From positions 1-64,000 of the forward strand of contig CAMUML010000016.1 in NCBI GenBank assembly GCA_947089855.1: a DNA stretch of 64,000 nucleotides, written 5' to 3'. Below the pieces are notes generated by a model. The model did not search any database and was not told the origin of the DNA. It was given only the letters and a program-made list of their open reading frames with translations. Numbering within the stretch: position 1 is the first letter of the stretch; every line of letters begins with the position of its first letter. The stretch comes from an uncultured Eubacterium sp. (GTDB lineage: Bacteria > Bacillota > Clostridia > Lachnospirales > Lachnospiraceae). The translations under genes and the position numbers were made by a program. Of this stretch, positions 48,742 through 58,737 are shown piece by piece.

Positions 48742-49196
48742 AGAAACCTCCTTTTGTAGATGGATGAAACCTTCTGTTATTATTTTGCGGACAGCTATTT
48801 TATCTTTGATTCTTCCGAGGGCTGCAAAACAATTTAGAAGGGATCATGTAAATAGTAGTTTTTATTTGCAGCTTCATAGTAATAGTGTAGCGGGGGCGGC
48901 CTTTTGTTGCAGGCAGTCCTAAAAATTATGTTTTTCTCTATAGAAATAACAGTTTGGATTCCGGAGCTTTGTGCTGCAACACAATATAGTGCGTCTATTT
49001 TATTCTTTTTTAGACTGCGGAACATTGTTACATTTCCATATATTGTATAAAATGTTAAAAAAGATAGAAAAACAGATGCAAAATCATGCAAATTTAACAA
49101 TATAAATGATGAAAATCTGTGGAATGTGCAGATAAAAAGCACAGAATCTATCGAATTGTTATAATGATTAAAGTGTTTATGTACAAGGAGGTAAGT
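48742..49196. other. 455-bp AT-rich gap
   Basis: No coding frame with a ribosome binding site and no clear repeat or RNA structure was found. It holds the control regions of the divergent genes at 48741 and 49197. A convincing promoter pair could not be fixed. Confidence 0.4.
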
Positions 49197-49664
49197 ATGC
49201 AGAAAACATCAACAAGGGTATGTAATACGTTATTAATGAATGTTCCGATCACGATTGTGCTTTGTTTATTTGCGCAAATGCTTTCGGTCTGGAAAGGGCA
49301 AGTGGAAAGTTTCAGCTGGTTTGTATTTGGGTTAAATTGTGTTGTGGCATATATTTCGGCTACAATTGTGGGCCTTGGAATACCAAGCGTGCCGTTAGGC
49401 ATGGCATTTGCACGGAAATGTGGTACAAAAGAGGGGACGTTGCCGTTTGCGCTGCTATTAAATCTTATTGTAAATACAGTGTTCACACTTTTCCTAAGTA
49501 TTGTTATGACATTTGTGAATGTGTATCTGCTTGCAGGGGCGCCGCTTCCGGCAGTATTTTTTGGTGTTATTGAAAATTTTATTCCAATCTGGATTGTCTG
49601 TTACATAGTAAGTTTTATCAGTTCGCCTATTTGCCAGAAACTAGCTATCAGACTTACCACATAG
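49197..49664 (+). CDS. Small four-helix membrane protein
   Basis: 155 residues, four predicted hydrophobic segments (~13-30, 38-60, 80-108, 120-145). The second and third segments flank VPLGMAFARKCGTKEG. It may belong to the DUF2798-type group, but this is uncertain. ATG 49197 is preferred over upstream starts because of AAGGAGGTAAGT. Function unknown. Confidence 0.75.
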   Translation: MQKTSTRVCNTLLMNVPITIVLCLFAQMLSVWKGQVESFSWFVFGLNCVVAYISATIVGLGIPSVPLGMAFARKCGTKEGTLPFALLLNLIVNTVFTLFLSIVMTFVNVYLLAGAPLPAVFFGVIENFIPIWIVCYIVSFISSPICQKLAIRLTT

Positions 49665-49914
49665 AAGTGTGAAATGGGATGTTCCATTGCCCATTTTCAA
49701 TAATATACTGGAATTCATTTAAATTGTCATCTAACATTACCTGCAAAAGCTCATTGAAATTTGGAAGAAACCAGTTCCCCTACAAAGGTCAATTCAGCCT
49801 TTTCAGTGAGTGCCATAACGAAACCCCTCTCTTGATAGAGTGTCTGTAAAATACAATTCATATAAGTAATTTATACGATTTCCATTATAGCTGCTTTCCA
49901 TAAAAAAAGCAATG
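49665..49914 (-). other. Gap with a possible broken small gene
   Basis: On the minus strand an ATG at 49816 with AGAGGGG upstream begins MALTEKAELTFVGELVSSKF, then meets a stop after 21 codons. A one-base shift would extend it to about 53 codons (NELLQVMLDDNLNEFQ...), ending at 49654 inside the previous gene. It is weak evidence for a decayed small gene; nothing else is seen. Confidence 0.3.
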
Positions 49915-50001
49915 ATTACTATTCACGGCCAATGTCATTTACTTAAGACATCCCTCACACTATGCGCAGTTTATGCGCATTCCTGGCCCGTGAATAGTAA
50001 C
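49915..50001. repeat. Short palindromic MITE copy upstream of sbcD
   Basis: Left end TTACTATTCACGGCC and right end GGCCCGTGAATAGTAAC. Hairpin A is replaced by AATGTCATTTACTTAAG, which matches the second module of the 27.8 kb copy in inverse orientation. The TATGCGCAG...GCGCAT hairpin remains. No clean target duplication. Confidence 0.8.
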
Positions 50002-50175
50002 AAAACACCACCTAAATTGCTTTGTCTGCCACGCATCCCTTTACACTTTTAACGCCATACGATATAATAACTTTAGCAAACATTAATTCAACCGATACAA
50101 AATTTCACTACCTCAACTTATCTGCGCCACAAAAAACAGTGTACATAATTTTAAGAAAGGGCGGCATTGCAACCA

Positions 50176-51330
50176 ATGAAATTCCTCCATATCTCAGACC
50201 TCCACATCGGAAAGCGGCTCAATGAATTCTCTCTGATAGAAGACCAAAAGTATATCCTTGCCCAAATTACACAAATAGCACAAAGCCAACAGGTGGACGG
50301 TATTTTGATTGCTGGCGATATTTATGATAAGCCGGTGCCGTCTGCAGAAGCAGTCCAGGTATTTGACCAGTTCCTGACTGGGCTGGCAGACTGTAATATG
50401 AAAGTATTTGCAGTAAGCGGCAATCATGATTCGGCGGAGCGGATTGCATTTGGGGCACAGCTAATGAGCCGAAGGGGGGTTTATATTTCTCCAGTGTATG
50501 ATGGGGAAGCCGCGGATATTGTATTGGAAGATGCATATGGCAAATTGCATGTTCACCTGCTGCCGTTTTTAAAACCGGCTACCGTGCGCCATGCGTTGGA
50601 ACACGCACCAGATGCCAGCCTGCCGGAGAGTTACCACGATGCGGTAAAGTTGGCAGTCGGGCGGATGGAGGTGGATCCTGCCCAGAGGAACTTGCTGGTA
50701 GCGCATCAGTTTGTGACGGGGGCTGGGCGGTGTGATTCGGAAGAAATCTCGGTGGGTGGCATTGACAATGTAGACGCAGAAGTGTTTGAAGCGTTTGATT
50801 ATGTGGCATTGGGGCATATACACAGCCCGCAGAAAATGAAACGGGAAACGGTGCGTTATTGCGGGACACCGTTAAAGTATTCTTTTTCAGAAGCAGGGCA
50901 GGAAAAGTCGGTTACGGTTGTGGAATGCAGGGAAAAAGGGCAGGTTGTGGTTTCTGTTGTGCCGCTTGTACCGCTTCATGATATGAGGAAGCTGCGGGGG
51001 ACGTATCTGGAAGTAACGGCCAGGGATTTTTATGAAAATATGGATACCCAAGATTATGTGCAAATGACACTGACGGATGAAGAAGATGTTCCGGATGGCC
51101 TACAGAAGCTGCGGATCATTTATCCGAATTTGATGCAGCTAGCTTATGACAACAGCCGCACGAAACAAAACCGTGTGATGGATAAAGCAGAGGAAATGGA
51201 GCGTAAAACGGAACTGGAATTATTTGAGGAATTTTACGAATTGCAGAATAACCAGCCGATGAGCGAAAAGCAGCGGGCGTTTGCAGCCCGGCTGATGGAA
51301 AGCAGCAGGCAATCTGGAGGGGCGGTATGA
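50176..51330 (+). CDS. sbcD: SbcD exonuclease subunit
   Basis: 384 residues. Calcineurin-like phosphoesterase motifs: SDLHIGK, GDIYDKP, SGNHDS and GHIH, which bind two metal ions. With SbcC it forms an Mre11-Rad50 type nuclease that opens DNA hairpins and trims breaks. ATG 50176 is preferred over a TTG nine bases upstream, giving MKFLHISDLHIG. Its end overlaps sbcC by 4 bp. Confidence 0.96.
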   Translation: MKFLHISDLHIGKRLNEFSLIEDQKYILAQITQIAQSQQVDGILIAGDIYDKPVPSAEAVQVFDQFLTGLADCNMKVFAVSGNHDSAERIAFGAQLMSRRGVYISPVYDGEAADIVLEDAYGKLHVHLLPFLKPATVRHALEHAPDASLPESYHDAVKLAVGRMEVDPAQRNLLVAHQFVTGAGRCDSEEISVGGIDNVDAEVFEAFDYVALGHIHSPQKMKRETVRYCGTPLKYSFSEAGQEKSVTVVECREKGQVVVSVVPLVPLHDMRKLRGTYLEVTARDFYENMDTQDYVQMTLTDEEDVPDGLQKLRIIYPNLMQLAYDNSRTKQNRVMDKAEEMERKTELELFEEFYELQNNQPMSEKQRAFAARLMESSRQSGGAV

Positions 51331-54300
51331 AACCGGTAATACTTACGATAAGCGCATTTGGGCCTTATGCGGGAAATACACAGATAGATTTTGAACAGTT
51401 CGGCGGGCAGGGGCTGTATTTAATTACCGGTGATACCGGGGCGGGGAAGACGACGATTTTTGATGCAATCGCATTTGCGCTGTATGGGGAGGCCAGCGGC
51501 GATGTGCGCAGGGCAGATATGTTCCGCAGCAAATATGCAAAGGATGAGGTGCCTACGTTTGTATCCTTTACTTTTGATTACCGGGGGAAACGTTATATGG
51601 TAAAGCGTAATCCAGAGTATCTGCGCCCGAAGGGGCGGGGGAGCGGGTATACGCTGCAAAAAGCGGAGGCGGAACTGGTTTATCCGGATGAACGCCAGCC
51701 GGTTACAAAGTCCAAAGAAGTCACACGTGCAATAACAGAGCTGATTGGGCTTGACCGCAGGCAATTTACGCAGATTGCGATGATTGCGCAGGGCGATTTC
51801 CAAAAACTGCTCCTTGCGGGTACGGAAGAGCGCAGCAATATTTTCCGGCAGATTTTTAAAACGGGTATTTACCAGAAATTCCAGGAGCAGCTTCGGGCGG
51901 CGGTAAAAGTGCAGTGGAAGGAATATGGGGAATTAAAGCGTAGTATCAATCAATATATGGATGGTATGATCTGTTTGGAAGATACCCCGTTGGCACAGGA
52001 ATTAACGAAACTGCGCAAAGAAAAATTTGATGGCAGGATTGTGGAAGGGCTGGAGCTGCTAGGGCAGCTGTGCGGCGAAGATAAAAAGGCGCTGCAGATA
52101 TTGGATGGCCAGATCGATGCATTGGACCTGCAGATACAAAAGGATGACCAGCTGATCGGAAATATCCGAAAAATAAAGGAACAGCAGGAAAAATTACTGC
52201 ACAGCCAGCAGCTTTTGGAGGAATGCGCCCCGGAGTTTGAACAAGCCCAAAAACGTTATCAACAGGCGGTACAAAATGCGCAGGAATGTGCCGCACTGGC
52301 AATCCAGATCAAGGAACAGCAGGATCATTTGCAGCTGTTTGGCCAGCTCGGGCAGGAACAGCAATCCCGTATTTTAGAAGGGCAGGAAGTAGACAAAGAA
52401 ATATGCCGTAAACAGGGGCTGGACGCACAGAAGAAGGAAGTAGAAAAACAACGGGGCATAGATGCCCAGGCTTTAAAAAACCTGGCATCTGTAGGGGAGG
52501 AAAAGGAGCGTCTGGAAAACGCCGTCCAAAATACAAAACGGGATAAAGGCATCCTGCTACAGCAAAGGGAAGGGATGGTACAGGAAGCTGCAAAACGGCA
52601 AGAGGCAGAAAAAGAAGCTGCAGAGGTAAGAAAAAAAGAAGGGGAAACAGATATATGGATTAAGGGGCTGCAAGGCCAGATCTCCCAGCTGGAAGGCTGT
52701 GGGGACCGGCACGCCGAGGCATTGCGTATGCAAAATAAACTGAACCGGCAAAACAAGCTGCTGGAACAAGAAAAAGCCCATTATACGGAACTGGAAAAGC
52801 AGATCGCTGAGATGGCAGCGGATGTGGCGGTATTATCGGCGAAAGAAGAAGCGGTTTGTGCGCAGGAGGAAAAACGGGCCAGGCAGCAGGAACACTATAA
52901 AAATGCTGGAGAAGAGGAAATCACTTGCCGCCACAATCTGGAAGAAGCAAAAGAAAAGCTTAACCGGTTCCGTGTGCAGTCGGAAAACCTGGCGGCGCTT
53001 TCCAAAGAAGCAAAGGGGCAGGAAGCCGCTTTCGCGCAGGCGCAAAGGGAAGCGGAAAGGCATCAAAAGCAGCAGTCTGAATGGAAAGCGGAATGGGAAA
53101 CGGTAAAAGACGCACAGGCACAGAAGCTAAAGGCAGAACAGGCAAAAAAAGAACTGGAAGGACAAAAGCAGGGTCACGAAAACCTGCAAAACCAGATCCA
53201 TGACTTGGAAAAAAGCAGGGAGTCATTGCATCTCGCACAGGAGGCATACCGTGTAGCGGCAGCGGAAAAAGAATCCATCCGTAGCCATTGCAGCAGGATG
53301 GAGCAGCTTTTTTGGGATGCGCAGGCAGGTATTTTGGCACGGGGGCTGCTGGAAGGGGATGCTTGCCCAGTCTGTGGCGCTATACACCACCCGGCGCCTG
53401 CACGGATGCCAGATTCCGTTCCGGAAAGGGAAGAATTGGAACGGGAAAAAGGGCGTTTGGCCGGCGCAGAAACAAAAGCAGAACGCCTTAGCGTGCAGGC
53501 TGGGCATAAGGCACAGCAATTACAGGCACAGGCACGGGAAATATATGGGCAGGCACAGAAACTGTCATTGATGGAAGAAGCTGGCCCGGTTGATGCTGCG
53601 GCCGATATTGTGCCGGCCGATACCAGCGGGGTAGATGGTGCCGCCGATGCAGGTGATACCGTCGATTTGGTTACGATTGAAAAACTGAAACAGAGATTGG
53701 CAGAGCAGGCAAACTGGTTCCAGGCCCGGGAGGCAGAGCTTGCGAGGCAGGCAGAGCTTGCAGGGCAGGCAGAAATCCGTAAGGCCGAATTAGGCCAGCT
53801 GTTGGAAAAAGGGGAAATAGAACAGAAAAAATTAGACCTGCTGCTGCAGAAAACAAACCGCGAATCTGCTGCTGTAAAAGGCAAGCTGGATGAGCAGATG
53901 CACCAATGGCAAATTATGGTAGAACAAATGCAGTTTCCAGATACCATTGTTTATCAGCCGTTTCAAGCTGGTCTTAGTAAAAGTGGCCGGATTGATCAAA
54001 AACTGGAAATTCAGCAACAGGATAAAATGGGCAATAGGGAGGAGATGCTGCAATATCTTACACAGGTTTTGGAACAATGCGAAAATGAGCTAAAGCAGGC
54101 ACAACGAAATAAAAAACAGCAGGAAACCTTAGAACGGGAAGCGCAACGCAGCGAGGAGGAAAAATTCCAGTTAAGGCAGCAGATTGGCAAGATGCAGGAG
54201 CAGGTGGCTGAACGGAATGGAAAGGCGGGCCTTTTGGTACAGCAGATTAAAAGGGAATGCCAGCAGGCGGAAGAGATGCTGGAAGAAGCAGCAGGCTTAT

Positions 54301-55841
54301 TAAAACAGCATCCTTTGCTGCCGCCGCAAGAGCCGTCCCAGCCAACAGGGGCAGATGGGGGCCAAAGCAGTATAAAATGGACGGATGCGGACTGGATGCC
54401 AATATTTGAAACGGTATGGGGCCAAATACAGCAAACTTGTCAAAGCCTGGATGCCTTTATACAGCATAGTGTGCAGGAAATCCAGCAGCAAACCTATCTT
54501 AAAGGGCAACTACAGCAGGCGGAAGAACAGCTGTCTGCATGCAGGGGCCGTATTGCCGAACTGGAAAAAAATCTGGAAGGGATGAAAAACAGGCAGGGGG
54601 AAAAGGCCGCCCAGCTTTACCAGACCATTTGCATACGGGAACCGCAGTTGGCCGATACTTATGCCAGTGCTGAGGAGGTTCCGTTGGAAGTGCTGGAAGC
54701 AGCCAGTGCCCAAATGGAACAGCAGCTTCAGGAACAGTTGGATGGCTTGTATGAAAAAAGCAGGCAAAACCAGGAGAAGCAAAAGCAAAAGCAAAAGTTG
54801 GAACAACACATCCCACAGGCCGACGGGCGGATTCAAAAGCTGGCGCAGCAGATGCAGGAGTCAGAAATAACATTGGCAAGGCTAAAGGCCCAATGCCTTG
54901 CCAGGGATGAAAAGATCAGCCGGTTGTTGGAACAATTGGGGGAAAGGCAAAAAGCGGATGTGGAAGAAACCATCCATATGCTGCGTAACCGCAAGGCGGG
55001 GCTGGAAACAGCTTTGGAACAAGCCCGCCAGGTTTATACGGACAATAGTACAAAAAAGGAACGCCTTCTGGCAGCAGTGGAGACATTAAAAAGCCAGATA
55101 AACGATGCTGGGGAAACTGGCCATGTCCGGGAAGAAGATGTGCTTGCAGAAAAAGCCGGACGCCAGCAGGCAAAAAAAGGGCTGCTGGCCAAAAGGGATG
55201 AGCGGCAGAATGCGTATTTGACCAATCAAAATATCTGCCAGGCGGTAAAAGCAAAACAAAAGGATATTGCCGTTGTGGAAGAAAAATATGTCTGGATGCG
55301 TACACTATCCGATACGGCGAATGGTACGTTAAGCGGCAAGCCGAAAATTGAATTGGAAACTTATATCCAGATGGCATATTTCGACCGTATTTTAAGGCGG
55401 GCGAACCTGCGCCTGATGACTATGAGCAGTGGCCAGTATGAACTGAAACGGATCGAAGGCAGCGGGAACCTTAAAGGGAAAGCAGGGCTGGAATTAAGTG
55501 TGGTTGACCATTATAACGCGACGCAGCGCAGTGTGAAAACATTGTCTGGCGGGGAATCTTTTGAAGCGGCGCTGTCCCTTGCACTTGGGCTGTCCGATGA
55601 GATCCAGTCTTATGCCGGGGGGATCCAGATGGATTCTATGTTTGTAGACGAAGGGTTTGGCTCTTTGGACGAAGAATCATTGGGCCAGGCTATGAAGGCA
55701 TTGGTACGGCTTACCGAAGGGAACCGCCTAGTAGGCATTATTTCCCATGTGCCGCAGTTAAAAGAGCAGATTGAGCGTAAGATCATCGTCACAAAAGGGC
55801 GTGGCAAAGATGGGGTCAGCAGTTATGTAGAAGTCGAATAA
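51327..55841 (+). CDS. sbcC: SbcC ATPase subunit, unusually long
   Basis: 1504 residues, Rad50-like. Walker A GDTGAGKTTIFDA near residue 37; zinc-hook CPVCG with Cys680 and Cys683; signature LSGGESFEAALSLALGLSD and DEGFGSLDEE near the C-terminus. Two very long coiled-coil arms fill the rest. E. coli SbcC is about 1050 residues; here the arms are longer. A low-complexity Ala/Asp/Gly/Val insert lies ~85 residues past the hook. Works with SbcD on DNA ends and hairpins. Confidence 0.96.
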   Translation: MKPVILTISAFGPYAGNTQIDFEQFGGQGLYLITGDTGAGKTTIFDAIAFALYGEASGDVRRADMFRSKYAKDEVPTFVSFTFDYRGKRYMVKRNPEYLRPKGRGSGYTLQKAEAELVYPDERQPVTKSKEVTRAITELIGLDRRQFTQIAMIAQGDFQKLLLAGTEERSNIFRQIFKTGIYQKFQEQLRAAVKVQWKEYGELKRSINQYMDGMICLEDTPLAQELTKLRKEKFDGRIVEGLELLGQLCGEDKKALQILDGQIDALDLQIQKDDQLIGNIRKIKEQQEKLLHSQQLLEECAPEFEQAQKRYQQAVQNAQECAALAIQIKEQQDHLQLFGQLGQEQQSRILEGQEVDKEICRKQGLDAQKKEVEKQRGIDAQALKNLASVGEEKERLENAVQNTKRDKGILLQQREGMVQEAAKRQEAEKEAAEVRKKEGETDIWIKGLQGQISQLEGCGDRHAEALRMQNKLNRQNKLLEQEKAHYTELEKQIAEMAADVAVLSAKEEAVCAQEEKRARQQEHYKNAGEEEITCRHNLEEAKEKLNRFRVQSENLAALSKEAKGQEAAFAQAQREAERHQKQQSEWKAEWETVKDAQAQKLKAEQAKKELEGQKQGHENLQNQIHDLEKSRESLHLAQEAYRVAAAEKESIRSHCSRMEQLFWDAQAGILARGLLEGDACPVCGAIHHPAPARMPDSVPEREELEREKGRLAGAETKAERLSVQAGHKAQQLQAQAREIYGQAQKLSLMEEAGPVDAAADIVPADTSGVDGAADAGDTVDLVTIEKLKQRLAEQANWFQAREAELARQAELAGQAEIRKAELGQLLEKGEIEQKKLDLLLQKTNRESAAVKGKLDEQMHQWQIMVEQMQFPDTIVYQPFQAGLSKSGRIDQKLEIQQQDKMGNREEMLQYLTQVLEQCENELKQAQRNKKQQETLEREAQRSEEEKFQLRQQIGKMQEQVAERNGKAGLLVQQIKRECQQAEEMLEEAAGLLKQHPLLPPQEPSQPTGADGGQSSIKWTDADWMPIFETVWGQIQQTCQSLDAFIQHSVQEIQQQTYLKGQLQQAEEQLSACRGRIAELEKNLEGMKNRQGEKAAQLYQTICIREPQLADTYASAEEVPLEVLEAASAQMEQQLQEQLDGLYEKSRQNQEKQKQKQKLEQHIPQADGRIQKLAQQMQESEITLARLKAQCLARDEKISRLLEQLGERQKADVEETIHMLRNRKAGLETALEQARQVYTDNSTKKERLLAAVETLKSQINDAGETGHVREEDVLAEKAGRQQAKKGLLAKRDERQNAYLTNQNICQAVKAKQKDIAVVEEKYVWMRTLSDTANGTLSGKPKIELETYIQMAYFDRILRRANLRLMTMSSGQYELKRIEGSGNLKGKAGLELSVVDHYNATQRSVKTLSGGESFEAALSLALGLSDEIQSYAGGIQMDSMFVDEGFGSLDEESLGQAMKALVRLTEGNRLVGIISHVPQLKEQIERKIIVTKGRGKDGVSSYVEVE

Positions 55842-55886
55842 GAAAGCTGCCTGCTGGAAATCGTATGTAAAACAAAATCTTAAAGG

Positions 55887-55920
55887 TTTCTTAACCGTTT
55901 TCTTAATAGGTTTCTTAACC
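55887..55920 (+). promoter_or_regulatory. Three 12-bp-spaced direct repeats, response-regulator operator
   Basis: TTTCTTAACC at 55887 and 55911 and TTTCTTAATA at 55899 lie exactly 12 bp apart. TAAAAT at 55930-55935 may be the -10 with no good -35, typical of activator-dependent promoters. It lies ~75 bp upstream of the ABC transporter genes and is a plausible site for the OmpR-type regulator encoded at 60541. Confidence 0.6.
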
Positions 55921-55993
55921 CATATCGTTTAAAATGTCTTTCAATGCACAACCGCAAATTAGGGGTTTGCCAAAGAAAGATGGAGGTAATAAG

Positions 55994-56908
55994 ATGGAGT
56001 ATATTCTGTCAACAAATGTGCTTACCAAACAATATGGGCATTTTAAAGCACTGGACGCATTGTCCATGCATGTGCCAAAAGGGTCGATCTATGGGTTTGT
56101 AGGGAAAAACGGCGCAGGGAAAACAACATTGATACGCCTGATCTGCGGCCTGCAAAGGCCGACCAGCGGGGAATATTACCTGTATGGGGACTGCTTTAAA
56201 GAAAAAGGGATTATAGCGGCACGCAGGAGGATGGGTGCGGTTGTAGAGACGCCGTCCATTTTCCAGGATTTATCCGCAGTTGATAACATACGCCAGCAAT
56301 ACCAGGTACTTGGACGCCCTTCTTTCGATGGGATTGACGAGCTGCTGGACTTGGTTGGCCTGTCGGATACCGGCAAGAAGAAAGCGAAAAACTTTTCACT
56401 GGGGATGCGCCAGAGGCTGGGCATTGCAGTGGCGCTGGCAGGCAATCCGGATTTCCTTGTACTGGATGAGCCAACCAACGGGCTGGATCCGCAGGGTATT
56501 GTTGAAATCCGGGAACTGATCTTAAGGTTGAACCAGGAGCAGCAGATTACGGTGCTGATTTCCAGCCATATCCTGGATGAGCTTTCCAGGCTGGCTACGC
56601 ATTATGGGTTTATTGACCATGGGCATATGGTAAAAGAGATCAGTGCGCAGGAGCTGGAAGACGCATGCAGGAAATGTGTCAGCGTAGAAGTAACAAGCAC
56701 ACAGATATTGACGCATGTCCTGGATGAAATGGGCTTGGAATATGCGGTGCATTCTGATACCCAGGCGGATATATATGGTGCGGTTGGAGTAACCGGGTTA
56801 GTGATGCGGCTGGCTAAAGAACAATGCGAGGTGCTGCGGATGAGCGAAAAAGATGAAAGCCTGGAAAGTTATTATATCCGTCTGGTAGGAGGTGGGAAAG
56901 ATGCGTAA
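55994..56908 (+). CDS. ABC transporter ATP-binding protein, BcrA-like
   Basis: 304 residues. Walker A VGKNGAGKTT, Q-loop, signature FSLGMRQRLGIA, Walker B FLVLDEPTNGLDP and a C-terminal ~80-residue extension as in the BcrA/lantibiotic-immunity group. ATG 55994 follows ATGGAGGTAATAAG. Overlaps the permease by 8 bp. A likely drug or peptide exporter/immunity pump, regulated by the nearby sensor kinase system. Confidence 0.92.
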   Translation: MEYILSTNVLTKQYGHFKALDALSMHVPKGSIYGFVGKNGAGKTTLIRLICGLQRPTSGEYYLYGDCFKEKGIIAARRRMGAVVETPSIFQDLSAVDNIRQQYQVLGRPSFDGIDELLDLVGLSDTGKKKAKNFSLGMRQRLGIAVALAGNPDFLVLDEPTNGLDPQGIVEIRELILRLNQEQQITVLISSHILDELSRLATHYGFIDHGHMVKEISAQELEDACRKCVSVEVTSTQILTHVLDEMGLEYAVHSDTQADIYGAVGVTGLVMRLAKEQCEVLRMSEKDESLESYYIRLVGGGKDA

Positions 56909-57737
56909 ACTGCTGCGTGCGGGTTTTGTACGTACCCGGATGATGAAAGGGTTTTGGCTGGGTATGGTGGTGCTGGCTGGGTATGGACTGTTTGCTACGG
57001 CTATGAATTACCGGTCAGCGGTAAAATATGGGATGGATTTAGGGGTGATATTTACGGATTGCATGTTTCAGCCTATTATGATCTTAGGGTTAACGGCAGC
57101 GATCTATGGGACAATGTTTGTCGGGGCAGAATACAACGACGGGGTAGTCCGCAATAAGCTGGTGGTTGGCCAGTCCAGGACGTCAATTTATCTGTCAAAT
57201 TATATCAATTGTGCGGCAGTTGGGGTTTTGCATATCGCAACTGCTTATTTTATATCCTGGGCAGTTGGGTTTGTGCTTATGGGCAAGCCGGAAATCGGGA
57301 CAAGGAATTTGCTGGAGGCATGTGCCATTACGCTGCTGTTATGTCTGTCATATGCGGCGGTTTATAACTTTTGTTCTATGATGATCAACAGCAGGGCACA
57401 TGCGGCGATCGTAAACCTGCTGCTGTTTATTGGAATGCTTTTTGTTGCCAGTTATCTGTTTCAGATGCTGATGCAGCCGCCGACCTATGAACAGTATTCT
57501 GTGAATGAGGCGAATATGGCGACGGAAATTGTGGAAAACCCTCGTTATGTATCAGGCCTAAAACGCGATATTTATCAGTTTTTGATCGATTTTCTGCCTG
57601 GAGGGCAGGTGATGCAGCTTGTCGCTGGCAGCGGTGCCGTACAGCATCCAAGCCTGCAGTGCCTGTATTCGGGAATGATTGTAATCGTTTTCAACTTGGC
57701 AGGGATATTTTTCTTCCAGAGGAAAGATATTAAATAA
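56901..57737 (+). CDS. ABC-2 type permease subunit
   Basis: 278 residues with six membrane segments. The sequence FVGAEYNDGVVRNKLVVGQSR after the second segment is characteristic of ABC-2/BcrB-like permeases. ATG 56901 after TAGGAGGTGGG. Forms the pore with the preceding ATPase. Confidence 0.9.
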   Translation: MRKLLRAGFVRTRMMKGFWLGMVVLAGYGLFATAMNYRSAVKYGMDLGVIFTDCMFQPIMILGLTAAIYGTMFVGAEYNDGVVRNKLVVGQSRTSIYLSNYINCAAVGVLHIATAYFISWAVGFVLMGKPEIGTRNLLEACAITLLLCLSYAAVYNFCSMMINSRAHAAIVNLLLFIGMLFVASYLFQMLMQPPTYEQYSVNEANMATEIVENPRYVSGLKRDIYQFLIDFLPGGQVMQLVAGSGAVQHPSLQCLYSGMIVIVFNLAGIFFFQRKDIK

Positions 57738-57763
57738 AAACGTGTGAAATATGGGGGCAGGCC

Positions 57764-58651
57764 ATGTTTTGTGTATTGTCGGTCGTGCTTGCGGCGGTTG
57801 TAGCTGCCTTGTCAGCTAAAATTGCTGCAATCCACCATTCAGCAGATGAGCTGCGCATGCAGTTTGGGCAGCGGATACAAACAGATACCAATGTAGGAAT
57901 TGATATATCGTCTTCAGATAAAAAGATGAAACAGTTAGCTGCCGATTTAGACCGGCAGCTAAAACTGTTCAGGAAGCAGCAGATCCAATATACACTGGGC
58001 GACCGGGAGGTCAAAAAGGCAGTAACCAATATCTCGCATGACCTGCGTACCCCGTTAACAGCTATTTATGGGTATTTGGCGCTTATAAAGCAAGAGGAAC
58101 TGCCGGATAGCGTTTTGGAATATCTGAAAGTGTTGGAAAACCGGGTAGATGCGCTAAAAACACTGTCAGAAGAGCTCTTCCGCTATTCGGTCGTGTTGTC
58201 GGTAGATGCCTGTGGGCAGCGGGAAGAAGTATGCCTAAATGCGGTATTAGAAGAATGCCTAGCCGGATATTATGGGGCGATCATTAAGGCAGGTATCCAG
58301 CCGGATATACAGATTACCGTGCAGCCTGTGAAACGGATGCTAAACCAGCAGGCGCTGGCACGGGTTTTTTCCAATATTATCGGCAATGCCGTCAAATACA
58401 GCGACGGGGATTTCCAGGTTATTTTGGAACCGGACGGGGTGGTCCATTTTTATAACCAGGCGCAAAATCTGGACCCTATCCATGTGGGCCGTTTGTTTGA
58501 CCGGTTTTATACGGTAGAAGCCGGGCATAGTGCAACGGGCCTTGGCCTGTCAATCGCACGGACGTTGACGGAAGAAATGCAGGGCCAGGTGGAAGCAGAA
58601 CTTATCGAAGGGAGATTGCATATTTTTGTTTCTTTTCCGGAAAAAATATAG
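57764..58651 (+). CDS. Sensor histidine kinase
   Basis: 295 residues. One N-terminal membrane segment (~1-20, CVLSVVLAAVVAALSA), then a short linker, HisKA with NISHDLRTPLTAI and HATPase (NIIGNAVKYSDGD; GLGLSIARTL). It has almost no sensory domain, the intramembrane-sensing type common beside BcrAB/BceAB transporters. Starts 26 bp after the permease. Its partner regulator may be the one at 60541. Confidence 0.92.
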   Translation: MFCVLSVVLAAVVAALSAKIAAIHHSADELRMQFGQRIQTDTNVGIDISSSDKKMKQLAADLDRQLKLFRKQQIQYTLGDREVKKAVTNISHDLRTPLTAIYGYLALIKQEELPDSVLEYLKVLENRVDALKTLSEELFRYSVVLSVDACGQREEVCLNAVLEECLAGYYGAIIKAGIQPDIQITVQPVKRMLNQQALARVFSNIIGNAVKYSDGDFQVILEPDGVVHFYNQAQNLDPIHVGRLFDRFYTVEAGHSATGLGLSIARTLTEEMQGQVEAELIEGRLHIFVSFPEKI

Positions 58652-58737
58652 TAGACTATATAGGCGGGTTGCCAGGAGGTTATTTTTATAAGTTCTGGCT
58701 GCCTGTGGAAATTTTTGAAGGGAAGGAAGGTTAAAAT

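Noticed and set aside
53174-53947. 257-residue minus-strand frame inside sbcC
   Set aside because: Ser/Ala/Cys-rich shadow of the coiled-coil coding strand.
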